From Ga0077523 sp038324085 (GTDB lineage Bacteria; Pseudomonadota; Gammaproteobacteria; Burkholderiales; Ga0077523), in NCBI GenBank assembly GCA_038324085.1, contig JBBQHP010000012.1, forward strand, positions 49,217 through 113,216: DNA of 64,000 nt, read 5' to 3'. A model generated the notes under the pieces. That model was not told the origin of the DNA. It searched no databases and saw nothing but the letters and a program-made list of their open reading frames with translations. How positions within the stretch are numbered: position 1 is the first letter of the stretch; every line of letters starts with the position of its first letter. Made by a program: the position numbers and the translations under genes. Positions 55,323-63,422 of the stretch are shown in pieces.

Positions 55323-57032
55323 ATGTCCGCCGACTCCGCATTGTCGCTGCAGCAGTTCCTCGACGCCAACGCGGAGGCATTGCGCGGTCTCGTGCAGCCG
55401 GCGCCGGAAGGATTGCCCGATGCCGCGGCATTCGCGCGGGCATGGGTACGAACGCTCGAGAAATCACCCGAGCGACTGGTGGCGCTCCAGCACGATCTTT
55501 ATGAACGGCAGGCGGCGCTGTGGTGGCGGGTCCTCGGCAGTCCCCAACTGACGCCGGACCCGGCGAGCGCGACGGACGGGGAACTGCCCTACTTCGAACT
55601 GGTCAACGCGCAGCACGAACTGCTTGCGGATTGGGCGCGGCGGCTGCCGGATGCGCTGGAGATCGATGCCCCGGAGCGTCGGCGACTCGCATTCGTCTTG
55701 CGCCAATGGGCGGAGGCTTCGGCCCCGGCAAACTTCCTGCCGTCCAATCCGGGGGCGATCCGCGCCGCATTGCGCAGCGGCGGCGAAACGCTGGCGCGTG
55801 GCATCGAGAACTTCCGTGCGGATCTCGCGCGGGGACGGATCTCCATGAGCGACCCCACGGCGTTCGAGGTCGGGCGAAATCTCGCGGTCACACCCGGTGC
55901 GGTCGTGTTCGAGACGCCGTTCGTCCAACTGATCCAGTACGCCGCTTCGACCGAAAAAGTGCACGCGCGCCCGCTGTTGATGGTGCCGCCATTCATCAAC
56001 AAGTACTACATCCTCGACCTGCGCCCCGAGAACTCCTTCGTGCGCCATGCCGTGGCGCAAGGCCAGCAGGTATTCATGATCTCCTGGCGCAACGTGCCGC
56101 CGGAGCTGGGTCGAGCCACCTGGGAAGACTACGTCGACCAAGGCGTCTTCGCCGCGCTCGACGCCGTGCTCCGTATCGCCGGAACGCGCAGCGCCAACAT
56201 GCTTGGGTTCTGCGTCGGCGGCACTCTGGGCGCGTCGGCGGCGGCGATCGAAGCCGCGCGCGGCGGCAAGCGGATCGCGAACATCACGCTGCTTGCCACG
56301 CTCCTGGACTTCGCGGATGCCGGCGAAATTTCAGTCTACGTCGATCAGGCAGCGGTCGAACGATGCGAGCGCGAATTCGCCGCGGGCGGGGTCATGCCCG
56401 GCGCCCGTCTCGCTCAGGCGTTCGCGAGCCTGCGCGCACGCGACCTAGTCTGGCACTACGTGCAACACAACTATCTGTTCGGCGAGACGCCGCGCGCGTT
56501 CGATCTGCTGCACTGGAACAGCGACAGCGCCAACCTGCCCGGTCGTCTCTATGCCTGGTACCTGCGTCACGCCTATCTGAACAACGACTTGAAAATGGCA
56601 GGCGCGAACACGCTCTGCGGACAGCCGGTGGATTTCGCCCGGATCACGATGCCCGCTTATGTCATGGCCGCCAAGGATGATCATATCGTGCCATGGAGTT
56701 CGGCTTACCGGTCCATGCAACTGCTGGGGGGCGAGCGGCGCTTCGCGCTGGCCGAAAGCGGTCATGTCGCAGGGGTCATCAATCCCGCTGGCCTCGATCG
56801 CCGCGGCTGGTGGGAAAACGTCCAACTGCCCGAGTCTCCCGAGGGATGGTTCGAAACGGCTCAACACCACCGCGGCAGTTGGTGGCACGATTGGACCGCA
56901 TGGATCAGCAAGCGATCGGGTCGGCTCGTCGCTGCCGCGACCGTTCTCGGCAGCCCGGACCATCCGGTGATCGAGCCCGCTCCGGGGCGCTATGTGAGGG
57001 AAAGCGCACCCAGCGCGGCAGACGGCATGTGA
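55323..57032 (+). CDS. phaC: class I polyhydroxyalkanoate synthase PhaC
   Basis: 569 residues, polymerises 3-hydroxyacyl-CoA to PHA on granules. The lipase-like box GFCVGGT holds the catalytic Cys, the Asp is in AKDDHIVPW and the His in SGHVAGVINP. The N-terminal domain (GIENFRADLARGRISMSD, PSNP) is typical of class I. phaB follows 50 bp downstream; phaA is not in this window. Confidence 0.95.
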   Translation: MSADSALSLQQFLDANAEALRGLVQPAPEGLPDAAAFARAWVRTLEKSPERLVALQHDLYERQAALWWRVLGSPQLTPDPASATDGELPYFELVNAQHELLADWARRLPDALEIDAPERRRLAFVLRQWAEASAPANFLPSNPGAIRAALRSGGETLARGIENFRADLARGRISMSDPTAFEVGRNLAVTPGAVVFETPFVQLIQYAASTEKVHARPLLMVPPFINKYYILDLRPENSFVRHAVAQGQQVFMISWRNVPPELGRATWEDYVDQGVFAALDAVLRIAGTRSANMLGFCVGGTLGASAAAIEAARGGKRIANITLLATLLDFADAGEISVYVDQAAVERCEREFAAGGVMPGARLAQAFASLRARDLVWHYVQHNYLFGETPRAFDLLHWNSDSANLPGRLYAWYLRHAYLNNDLKMAGANTLCGQPVDFARITMPAYVMAAKDDHIVPWSSAYRSMQLLGGERRFALAESGHVAGVINPAGLDRRGWWENVQLPESPEGWFETAQHHRGSWWHDWTAWISKRSGRLVAAATVLGSPDHPVIEPAPGRYVRESAPSAADGM

Positions 57033-57082
57033 TTCGAAGATGCGGTACAACAACTCGAAACTGACAGTGGGAGGAGAGAACA

Positions 57083-57826
57083 ATGGCAAAGCGCATCGTG
57101 ATGGTTACGGGCGGCATGGGCGGTCTGGGCGAGTCGATCTGCACCAAGATGGCCGATGAAGGATACCAAGTGGTGGTGACATACTCGCCGTCCAACAAGA
57201 CAGCTTCCGACTGGCTCGCCGCCATGAAATTGAGGGGCTACGCATTCCACGCAGTGCCGTGCGATGTCGGCGACTTCGATTCATGTGCGGCCGCGATCGC
57301 CCAGGTCGAGAAGGACGTCGGGCCGGTCGACGTGCTGGTCAACAATGCCGGCATTACGAAGGACATGACCTTCAAGAAGATGACCAAGGCCGATTGGGAC
57401 GCCGTGATCCGGACCAACCTCGACAGCTGTTTCAACATGACCAAGCAGGTCATGGACGGCATGGTGGAACGCAACTGGGGCCGCGTGATCAACGTGTCTT
57501 CGGTCAACGGACAGAAAGGCGCGTTCGGCCAGACCAACTATTCGGCGGCGAAGGCCGGCATGCACGGATTCACCAAGGCTTTGTCGCTCGAAGTTGCGCG
57601 GAAGGGAGTAACCGTGAACACGATCTCTCCCGGCTACATCGGCACGAAGATGGTGACCGCGATCCCGCAGGACATCCTCGATTCGAAGATCTTGCCGCAA
57701 ATTCCACTCGGACGCCTGGGCAAACCGGAAGAAGTTGCCGGCTTGATTATCTACCTCGCATCCGACGAAGCCGCGTTCGTGACCGGCGCCAACATTTCCA
57801 TCAACGGCGGTCAGCATATGCAGTAG
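57083..57826 (+). CDS. phaB: acetoacetyl-CoA reductase PhaB
   Basis: A 247-residue NADPH-dependent SDR that makes (R)-3-hydroxybutyryl-CoA for PhaC. Motifs: TGGMGGLGESIC, NNAGITKDMTFKKM, NVSSVNGQKGAFGQTNYSAAK (catalytic Ser, Tyr, Lys) and SPGYIGTKMV. Preceded by GGGAGGAG and co-directional with phaC. Confidence 0.96.
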   Translation: MAKRIVMVTGGMGGLGESICTKMADEGYQVVVTYSPSNKTASDWLAAMKLRGYAFHAVPCDVGDFDSCAAAIAQVEKDVGPVDVLVNNAGITKDMTFKKMTKADWDAVIRTNLDSCFNMTKQVMDGMVERNWGRVINVSSVNGQKGAFGQTNYSAAKAGMHGFTKALSLEVARKGVTVNTISPGYIGTKMVTAIPQDILDSKILPQIPLGRLGKPEEVAGLIIYLASDEAAFVTGANISINGGQHMQ

Positions 57827-57906
57827 CGCACCAATTGCGAGCGCATCGAAGAGTCATGCATCAATTCGACTCGGTCATGACGCGTCACTGCTCGATTGCA
57901 AAGTAC

Positions 57907-57937
57907 AAAAAAAAACCCCGGTAGTTGCCTACCGGGG
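57907..57937 (-). terminator. Rho-independent terminator of the phasin gene
   Basis: The 9-bp stem CCCCGGTAG/CTACCGGGG with loop TTGC (57916-57937) is followed on the minus strand by nine T (the A-run 57907-57915). It ends the phasin transcript and probably phaB readthrough as well. Confidence 0.85.
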
Positions 57938-57973
57938 TTGAACCCTTATCTTTCGATAAAGGGGGAGGAGACT

Positions 57974-58525
57974 TCAGCTTGCGCGTTTGCGCGGGGACGC
58001 CGCCTTTGCCGCTGCGCCCATCGGGGAAGCCGTGAGGCTCGCCCCGGCATATTCGGTGAACTGCTTCGTTGCCTGATCCATTGCATCCATCGCCTTCGAG
58101 GCCGACGCCATCGCCACCTTCATCGCTGCCAGGGCACTTTGGCCACCAGGCAACGCAGACTGCGAAACTACTTTTTCGATCGTTTTGACAAGTTCACCCT
58201 GGAGGGCAGTGCCGCTGTCGACCAGGAACCTGGCAATTTGCTGATTTGCTTCTTGAGCCGTCGAAACGTAATTCCGCGATTGACTCATAAGTTTCTCGGT
58301 GCTGTCCTGCGACCACTTACTACTCAATGCAAGAAGCTCGCCAGGGTCTTTCACCGCCACCGCCTCACGCACCTGCTGGACCAATGCGTGCAACAACCCC
58401 TTGCAGGTTTCGAGTTGAAACCGAACCAAACCTTCACCGGCAGCCTGGCTCGCCTCGGCCGATGCCAAGCCCAGATCGAGGTTGGCATTGTTCACTGCGG
58501 CATAGAATTCTTGAGCGGTTTGCAT
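57974..58525 (-). CDS. phaP: phasin PhaP
   Basis: 183 residues, Phasin_2-type protein coating PHA granules; helical and Ala-rich (FYAAVNNANLDLGLASAEASQAAGEG), ending in a basic tail (KAASPRKRAS) that could contact DNA. ATG 58525 with AAGGGA upstream is chosen over TTG 58531. Strong promoter and candidate PhaR sites lie upstream; a strong terminator follows. Confidence 0.93.
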   Translation of the reverse strand: MQTAQEFYAAVNNANLDLGLASAEASQAAGEGLVRFQLETCKGLLHALVQQVREAVAVKDPGELLALSSKWSQDSTEKLMSQSRNYVSTAQEANQQIARFLVDSGTALQGELVKTIEKVVSQSALPGGQSALAAMKVAMASASKAMDAMDQATKQFTEYAGASLTASPMGAAAKAASPRKRAS

Positions 58526-58584
58526 TTCCAATCCCTTGGTGCAGTGTGGACTTTTCTTCCAGCATCACCACTTTCAATCGAGCG

Positions 58585-58600
58585 TTGATGCAATGCACAA
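58585..58600. promoter_or_regulatory. candidate PhaR operator at the phaP transcription start
   Basis: TTGATGCAATGCACAA is a TGCA-rich, near-palindromic site directly after the phaP -10. A related TTGGTGCAGTG occurs at 58536-58546 in the leader; both share TTGRTGCARTG. PhaR repressors bind TGC-rich DNA at phasin promoters. Confidence 0.5.
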
Positions 58601-58605
58601 GAGGG

Positions 58606-58634
58606 ATGTTAGGGACCGTTTTTGGCGCTGTCAA
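58606..58634 (-). promoter_or_regulatory. sigma-70 promoter of phaP
   Basis: On the minus strand a perfect -35 TTGACA (58629-58634) is followed after exactly 17 bp by TAACAT (58606-58611). Transcription should start near 58599. Confidence 0.75.
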
Positions 58635-58769
58635 CAATTATTTTGCGCGCCGCACCATTCTTCAGTTACAGTGATTTATCAACGGTTTGACGATGGTTGA
58701 TGACAGAGGAGCGGCGAGATAGAAAACGTCCGCCCCGTGCAGAGAAGACCAACATCATGAGAGGCCCCC

Positions 58770-59372
58770 ATGGCTGAGGAAATCCGCCTCATCAAGAAGT
58801 ATCCCAACCGCCGGCTGTACGACACGGCGACCAGCAGCTACATCACACTTGCCGATGTAAAGGCGCTGGTACTCGAGCAAGTATTGTTCAAGGTTGTGGA
58901 TGCCAAATCCAGTGAAGACCTGACGCGCAGCATCCTGCTTCAGATCATCCTGGAGGAAGAATCCGCTGGCTCGCCGATGTTCTCGTCTGACATGCTGTCT
59001 CAGATCATTCGGTTCTATGGCAATGCCATGCAGGGCATGATGGGTAACTACCTCGAGAAGAACATCCAGACGTTCATGGAGATCCAGCGCAAGCTCCAGG
59101 AACAGTCGCTCGCCAAGTTCGGCGACAGCCCGACCGGCGGAGCCGACGCGTGGAGTCAGTTCATCAAGATGCAGGGCCCCGCGATACAGGGATTGATGGG
59201 CAGCTACCTCGAACAAAGCGCCAGCACGTTCGTGGAGATGCAGCAGCAGCTTCAGAAACAGGCACGCACCATGTTCACCGGTTTCCCATTCGCCCCCTTT
59301 GCCGGGGTGGCTGCGGGGACGGAACCCGCGGAACCTGTCGAGCCCGCCGGCACGGGCACCAAGAAATCCTGA
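58770..59372 (+). CDS. phaR: PHA synthesis repressor PhaR
   Basis: 200 residues. The N-terminal DNA-binding domain (IRLIKKYPNRRLYDTATSSYITLADVKALV) is the PHB_acc_N signature, followed by two PHB-accumulation repeats (MLSQIIRFYGNAMQGMMGNYLEKN and a later related AIQGLMGSYLEQ). PhaR binds nascent PHA and DNA, releasing phasin transcription when polymer accumulates. Divergent from phaP across 244 bp. Confidence 0.95.
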   Translation: MAEEIRLIKKYPNRRLYDTATSSYITLADVKALVLEQVLFKVVDAKSSEDLTRSILLQIILEEESAGSPMFSSDMLSQIIRFYGNAMQGMMGNYLEKNIQTFMEIQRKLQEQSLAKFGDSPTGGADAWSQFIKMQGPAIQGLMGSYLEQSASTFVEMQQQLQKQARTMFTGFPFAPFAGVAAGTEPAEPVEPAGTGTKKS

Positions 59373-59397
59373 CCCCCACCTTCGAAGTCGTCGTCCC

Positions 59398-60741
59398 GTG
59401 ACGGCCCGCACCCGCGCCCGTCCGGCGCCCGCACCGAAGGTCGGCTTCGTGTCGCTAGGCTGCCCCAAGGCGCTGGTCGATTCCGAGCACATCCTGACGC
59501 GCCTGCGCGCTGAGGGATACGACATCTCGCCCACGTACGCCGACGCCGATCTGGTCGTCGTCAACACGTGCGGCTTCATCGGCTCCGCCATCGACGAATC
59601 GCTCGAAGCGATCGGCGAAGCGCTGCACGAGAACGGCAAAGTCATCGTGACCGGATGCCTCGGTGCGAAAGGTTCGGTGGTGAAGGACACCCACCCTTCC
59701 GTGCTTGCCGTGACCGGCCCGCACGCAACCGAGGAGGTGATGGATCACGTTCATCTGCACCTCCCCAGACCTCACGATCCCTTCACCGATCTCGTGCCGC
59801 CGCAGGGCATCAAGCTGACGCCCAGGCACTACGCATATCTAAAGATCGCCGAAGGCTGCAACCATCGCTGCACCTTCTGCATCATCCCGGCCATGCGCGG
59901 CGACCTGGTCAGCCGTCCGGTGGGTGACGTGCTCCAGGAAGCCGAGCACCTTGTGCAGGCGGGCGTGAAGGAATTGCTGGTCATCTCGCAGGACACCAGC
60001 GCCTACGGCGTCGATGTGAAATACCGCACCGGCTTCTGGAAAGGCCGACCAGTCAAAACACGCATGACCGAAATGGTGCGCGCGATGGGTGATCTGGGCG
60101 TCTGGGTGCGCCTCCACTACGTCTATCCCTATCCGCACGTCGATGAAGTCGTGCCCCTGATGGCCGAAGGCAAGCTGCTCCCGTATCTCGACGTGCCGTT
60201 CCAACACGCGAGCCCGCGCATCCTCAAGCTGATGAAGCGTCCGGCCAGCGCCGAGAACAACCTCGCGCGCATTCGCGGTTGGCGGGAGATCTGTCCGGAC
60301 ATCACGATCCGCTCCACATTCATCGCCGGCTTTCCCGGCGAGACCGAAGCCGAATTCGAAGAACTCCTGGAATTTCTCGAAGAAGCAGAACTCGATCGAG
60401 TCGGGTGCTTTGCCTACTCCCCCGTCGAAGGCGCTGCAGCCAATGACCTGCCCGATGCGCTGCCGGAAGAATTGCGCCAGGAGCGTCGCGCGCGCTTCAT
60501 GCAGACGCAGGAAAAGATCTCGACGCGACGCCTGGCGCGTAAGGTCGGCACAGAGATCACCGTGCTCGTCGACAGTGTCGACGGCAATCGCGCGAAGGCA
60601 CGCAGCGCTGCCGATGCCCCCGACATCGATGGCATCGTCTACGTCGAAAATGCTCGCTGGCTAAAGCCCGGTCAATTCGCTCGAGTGCGCGTCACCCGTG
60701 CGGACGAACACGATCTGTTCGCCGAGACTTTGAACACCTAG
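59398..60741 (+). CDS. rimO: ribosomal protein S12 methylthiotransferase RimO
   Basis: 447 residues from GTG 59398. The N-terminal MTTase domain has the three Fe-S cysteines (SLGCPKALVDSE, NTCGFI, TGCLGA); the radical-SAM cluster is CNHRCTFC; a TRAM domain ends the protein. It thiomethylates an Asp of S12. No ATG is available near the start of homology. Follows phaR after 25 bp. Confidence 0.94.
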   Translation: MTARTRARPAPAPKVGFVSLGCPKALVDSEHILTRLRAEGYDISPTYADADLVVVNTCGFIGSAIDESLEAIGEALHENGKVIVTGCLGAKGSVVKDTHPSVLAVTGPHATEEVMDHVHLHLPRPHDPFTDLVPPQGIKLTPRHYAYLKIAEGCNHRCTFCIIPAMRGDLVSRPVGDVLQEAEHLVQAGVKELLVISQDTSAYGVDVKYRTGFWKGRPVKTRMTEMVRAMGDLGVWVRLHYVYPYPHVDEVVPLMAEGKLLPYLDVPFQHASPRILKLMKRPASAENNLARIRGWREICPDITIRSTFIAGFPGETEAEFEELLEFLEEAELDRVGCFAYSPVEGAAANDLPDALPEELRQERRARFMQTQEKISTRRLARKVGTEITVLVDSVDGNRAKARSAADAPDIDGIVYVENARWLKPGQFARVRVTRADEHDLFAETLNT

Positions 60742-60746
60742 CCAAT

Positions 60747-61130
60747 ATGTGGCAGCGCCTGAAATCCTGGGCGAAGGCGCTGCGCAAGGATGTCCTCACG
60801 CTCTGGTTCGCCGGACGCCATCCGGATACGCCGTTCGCCGCGAAGCTGCTGGCGCTTGGCATCGCGGCCTACGCGCTCAGCCCGATCGACCTCATCCCGG
60901 ATTTCATTCCTGTGCTGGGATATCTCGATGAACTGATCCTGCTGCCGATCGGCATCTTCCTGTGCCTGCGGATGATTCCCGAGCCGGTATTGGCGCAGTG
61001 TCGACTCATGGCGGATTCGTGGATCGAGGCAAGCAAGCGCAGACCCACGAGCTGGATGGGCGCGGTCGCGATAGCGATCGTGTGGACCGCTGCGCTCTGG
61101 TGGTTCTGGACAGCGTATTCGGCGCGTTGA
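60747..61130 (+). CDS. DUF1232 (YkvA-type) membrane protein
   Basis: 127 residues. The DUF1232 core AAKLLALGIAAYALSPIDLIPDFIPVLGYLDELILLPIGIFLCLRMIP is complete in the membrane region (key motif SPIDLIPDFIP), with one further C-terminal helix (GAVAIAIVWTAALWWFW). Role unknown. Five bp after rimO, probably co-transcribed. Confidence 0.88.
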   Translation: MWQRLKSWAKALRKDVLTLWFAGRHPDTPFAAKLLALGIAAYALSPIDLIPDFIPVLGYLDELILLPIGIFLCLRMIPEPVLAQCRLMADSWIEASKRRPTSWMGAVAIAIVWTAALWWFWTAYSAR

Positions 61131-61212
61131 GACTCCAGCCGCAATTCCCGGGTTTGCGAGGCCCCGCTCCCATCGCCGCAACGACGAGCGAGGTACTCAT
61201 GCCGGGTGGCCC

Positions 61213-61239
61213 TTCCTCCCCCTCCTCGTCGGGGAGGAA
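61213..61239. terminator. hairpin between convergent genes
   Basis: TTCCTCCCC/GGGGAGGAA forms a perfect 9-bp stem with a 9-base loop in the 212-bp gap between the DUF1232 gene and the helicase gene. No T-tract follows, so it may be a repeat or a Rho-assisted end. Confidence 0.35.
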
Positions 61240-61342
61240 CCGAAGGTCAAGGGGAATTCCTGCCGCCACCCTGCGGCCAAGGGTTCCACCGCCACCGCTC
61301 GCAGCGTCTGCGACCAGCGGAGGTCGACCCGAACAGGATCCA

Positions 61343-63307
61343 TCACACCTGGGGTATCCGCGCTAACTCCGCCCCTGGCGGCTCTACCGTCGCGAAGAAC
61401 GCTTGCACATCCGCGATCTCGCGCGTCCGGCGCATGGGTGGCAGGCTCTGCCACACGCGCTTACCGTAAGACTTCGTGATGATGCGGGGATCGCAGATCA
61501 TCAACACGCCGCGATCGGTCTCGTCGCGGATCAACCTTCCCGACCCCTGCTTGAGCAGGATCACTGCCTGCGGCAGCTGGTAATCCATGAACGCATTGCC
61601 GCCCTGCGCATTGATGCGTTCGATGCGAGCAGTCAGCACCGGATCATCGGGCGGAGTGAACGGCAGGCGATCGATCATCACCAACGACAGCGTCGGGCCG
61701 CGTACATCGACGCCTTCCCAGAATGACTGGCTCCCGACGAGCACGGCGTTGCCGTGCCTGCGGAAGCGCTCCAGCAACTCGGTTCGCGAGCCGTCGCCCT
61801 GCAGCATGACGGGGTAATCCAGGCCACGCTTCCGCAACCCTTCCTCGATGCGATCGCGCGCCTCGCGCATGGCACGCAGACTGGTGAAGAGGCAGAACGC
61901 CCGGCCTTCGCTGGCCTCGATCGCCGGCAACACAGCCGCCACCACCGCCTCCGTGTACGCCGGATTGTTCGGATCGGGCAATCCTTCGGGCACGTACAGC
62001 AAGGCCTGGTTCGGATAGTCGAACGGGCTTTCCCAACTACGCATCTGCGCCTGTTCGAGGCCGAGCTGTCCGGCATAGTGCGAGAAATTGCCTTTCACCG
62101 ACAACGTCGCCGAGGTGAAGATCCACGCGCGCGGCGTAGCGCTCAACTGCCGCGCGAAAATGCTCCCCACCGAAAGCGGCGTCGCATGCAATTGCAGCGA
62201 ACTCGCGAACACTTCCAGCCAGCGCACGTAATCCGGGTCCGGTTCACCATGCCAGCGCTTGACCCGCGCAAGCTGATCGCAACTGCGCTCCCAGCACCGC
62301 TCCAGACCTTCGCTTCGATCGGCCTGGAATTCGAGCAGTCCGCTCAAGGCGCCGAGCTTGTCCACCACGGCATCGAGTGCCGCGACGAAATCCTTCCGCG
62401 CAAGCGCGGCTTGCACCGGCGCCCTCCCCGCTTCGCCTTGCCATGCCAATCGCAGGTCTCGCGCCGCCTTGTCCAGGGCCTGCGCCGATTCCGGCAATGC
62501 CGCGAAGTCCTTCGCCGCGGCAGCGGCTTCGAGCTTTGTGTCGCGCGCGAGCTCGATCAGCTGCGTCGTCGATGTCGTCTCGCCGAAGAACAGGCTGGCC
62601 GTTTCCGGCAACTGATGCGCCTCGTCCAGGATCACCGTGTTGCACGCCGGCAGCAGCTCCGAAACGCCTTCGTCGCGCAACACCACGTCAGCGAAGAACA
62701 GGTGATGGTTGACGACCACGACATCGGCTTCCAGCGCGTTCTTGCGCGCCTTCATCACGAAGCAATCCTTGAAATTCGGGCAATCGCCGCCGAGGCAATT
62801 CTCGCGGGTGGAAGTCACCTGCGTCCAGATGGCGGCGTCTTCCGGCACATCCCCGCACCCGCTCTTGTCGCCAGTCGTCGTCACGCGCGCGTAGCTCGCG
62901 ATCAGACCGAGGTAACCGACGTCGGCGCGGCTGCCAAATCGGCCGTCGTTCTTGGCCCGCTCCATATGATAGTGACAGACGTAGTTCGCGCGCCCTTTCA
63001 GCAGCGCAACCGATACCGGTGCCCCGAGCGCCTTGCGCACCACCGGAATGTCGCGGTCGAAGAGTTGATCCTGCAATGTCTTCGTCCCTGTCGACACGAT
63101 CACCTTGCCGCCCGACAGCAACGCCGGCACGAGATAGGCGAAAGTCTTGCCCGTACCAGTGCCTGCTTCCGCGATCAATAGACCCCGTTGATCGATGGTT
63201 GCAGCGATCGCCTCAGCCATCTCGATCTGCTGCGGACGCGCTCTGTATGCGGGAATGCTGCCGGCGAGCGGGCCCCGGTCGGAGAAGAGTTCAGCAAGAT
63301 CGTTCAT
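61343..63307 (-). CDS. DinG/YoaA-family ATP-dependent DNA helicase
   Basis: 654 residues from ATG 63307. XPD-like superfamily 2 helicase: Walker A AEAGTGTGKTFAYL, DEAH box ILDEAHQLPE, and the Fe-S cysteines in YVCHYH and NCLGGDCPNFKDC; C-terminal motifs GSQSFWEGVDVRG and QGSGRLIRDETDRG. It unwinds 5'-3' at replication or repair intermediates. YoaA is closer by length than E. coli DinG (716 residues). Confidence 0.92.
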   Translation of the reverse strand: MNDLAELFSDRGPLAGSIPAYRARPQQIEMAEAIAATIDQRGLLIAEAGTGTGKTFAYLVPALLSGGKVIVSTGTKTLQDQLFDRDIPVVRKALGAPVSVALLKGRANYVCHYHMERAKNDGRFGSRADVGYLGLIASYARVTTTGDKSGCGDVPEDAAIWTQVTSTRENCLGGDCPNFKDCFVMKARKNALEADVVVVNHHLFFADVVLRDEGVSELLPACNTVILDEAHQLPETASLFFGETTSTTQLIELARDTKLEAAAAAKDFAALPESAQALDKAARDLRLAWQGEAGRAPVQAALARKDFVAALDAVVDKLGALSGLLEFQADRSEGLERCWERSCDQLARVKRWHGEPDPDYVRWLEVFASSLQLHATPLSVGSIFARQLSATPRAWIFTSATLSVKGNFSHYAGQLGLEQAQMRSWESPFDYPNQALLYVPEGLPDPNNPAYTEAVVAAVLPAIEASEGRAFCLFTSLRAMREARDRIEEGLRKRGLDYPVMLQGDGSRTELLERFRRHGNAVLVGSQSFWEGVDVRGPTLSLVMIDRLPFTPPDDPVLTARIERINAQGGNAFMDYQLPQAVILLKQGSGRLIRDETDRGVLMICDPRIITKSYGKRVWQSLPPMRRTREIADVQAFFATVEPPGAELARIPQV

Positions 63308-63422
63308 ACGGTGGCGGATTGTAGCGCGCCGCCCCGGGCGCCTCGGACTTACCCTATTTCCACAACGACGCAGCATGCGAGGTCATGCGGCCCCTGCCCG
63401 AGAGTCTGCGAACCCGCGAGGG

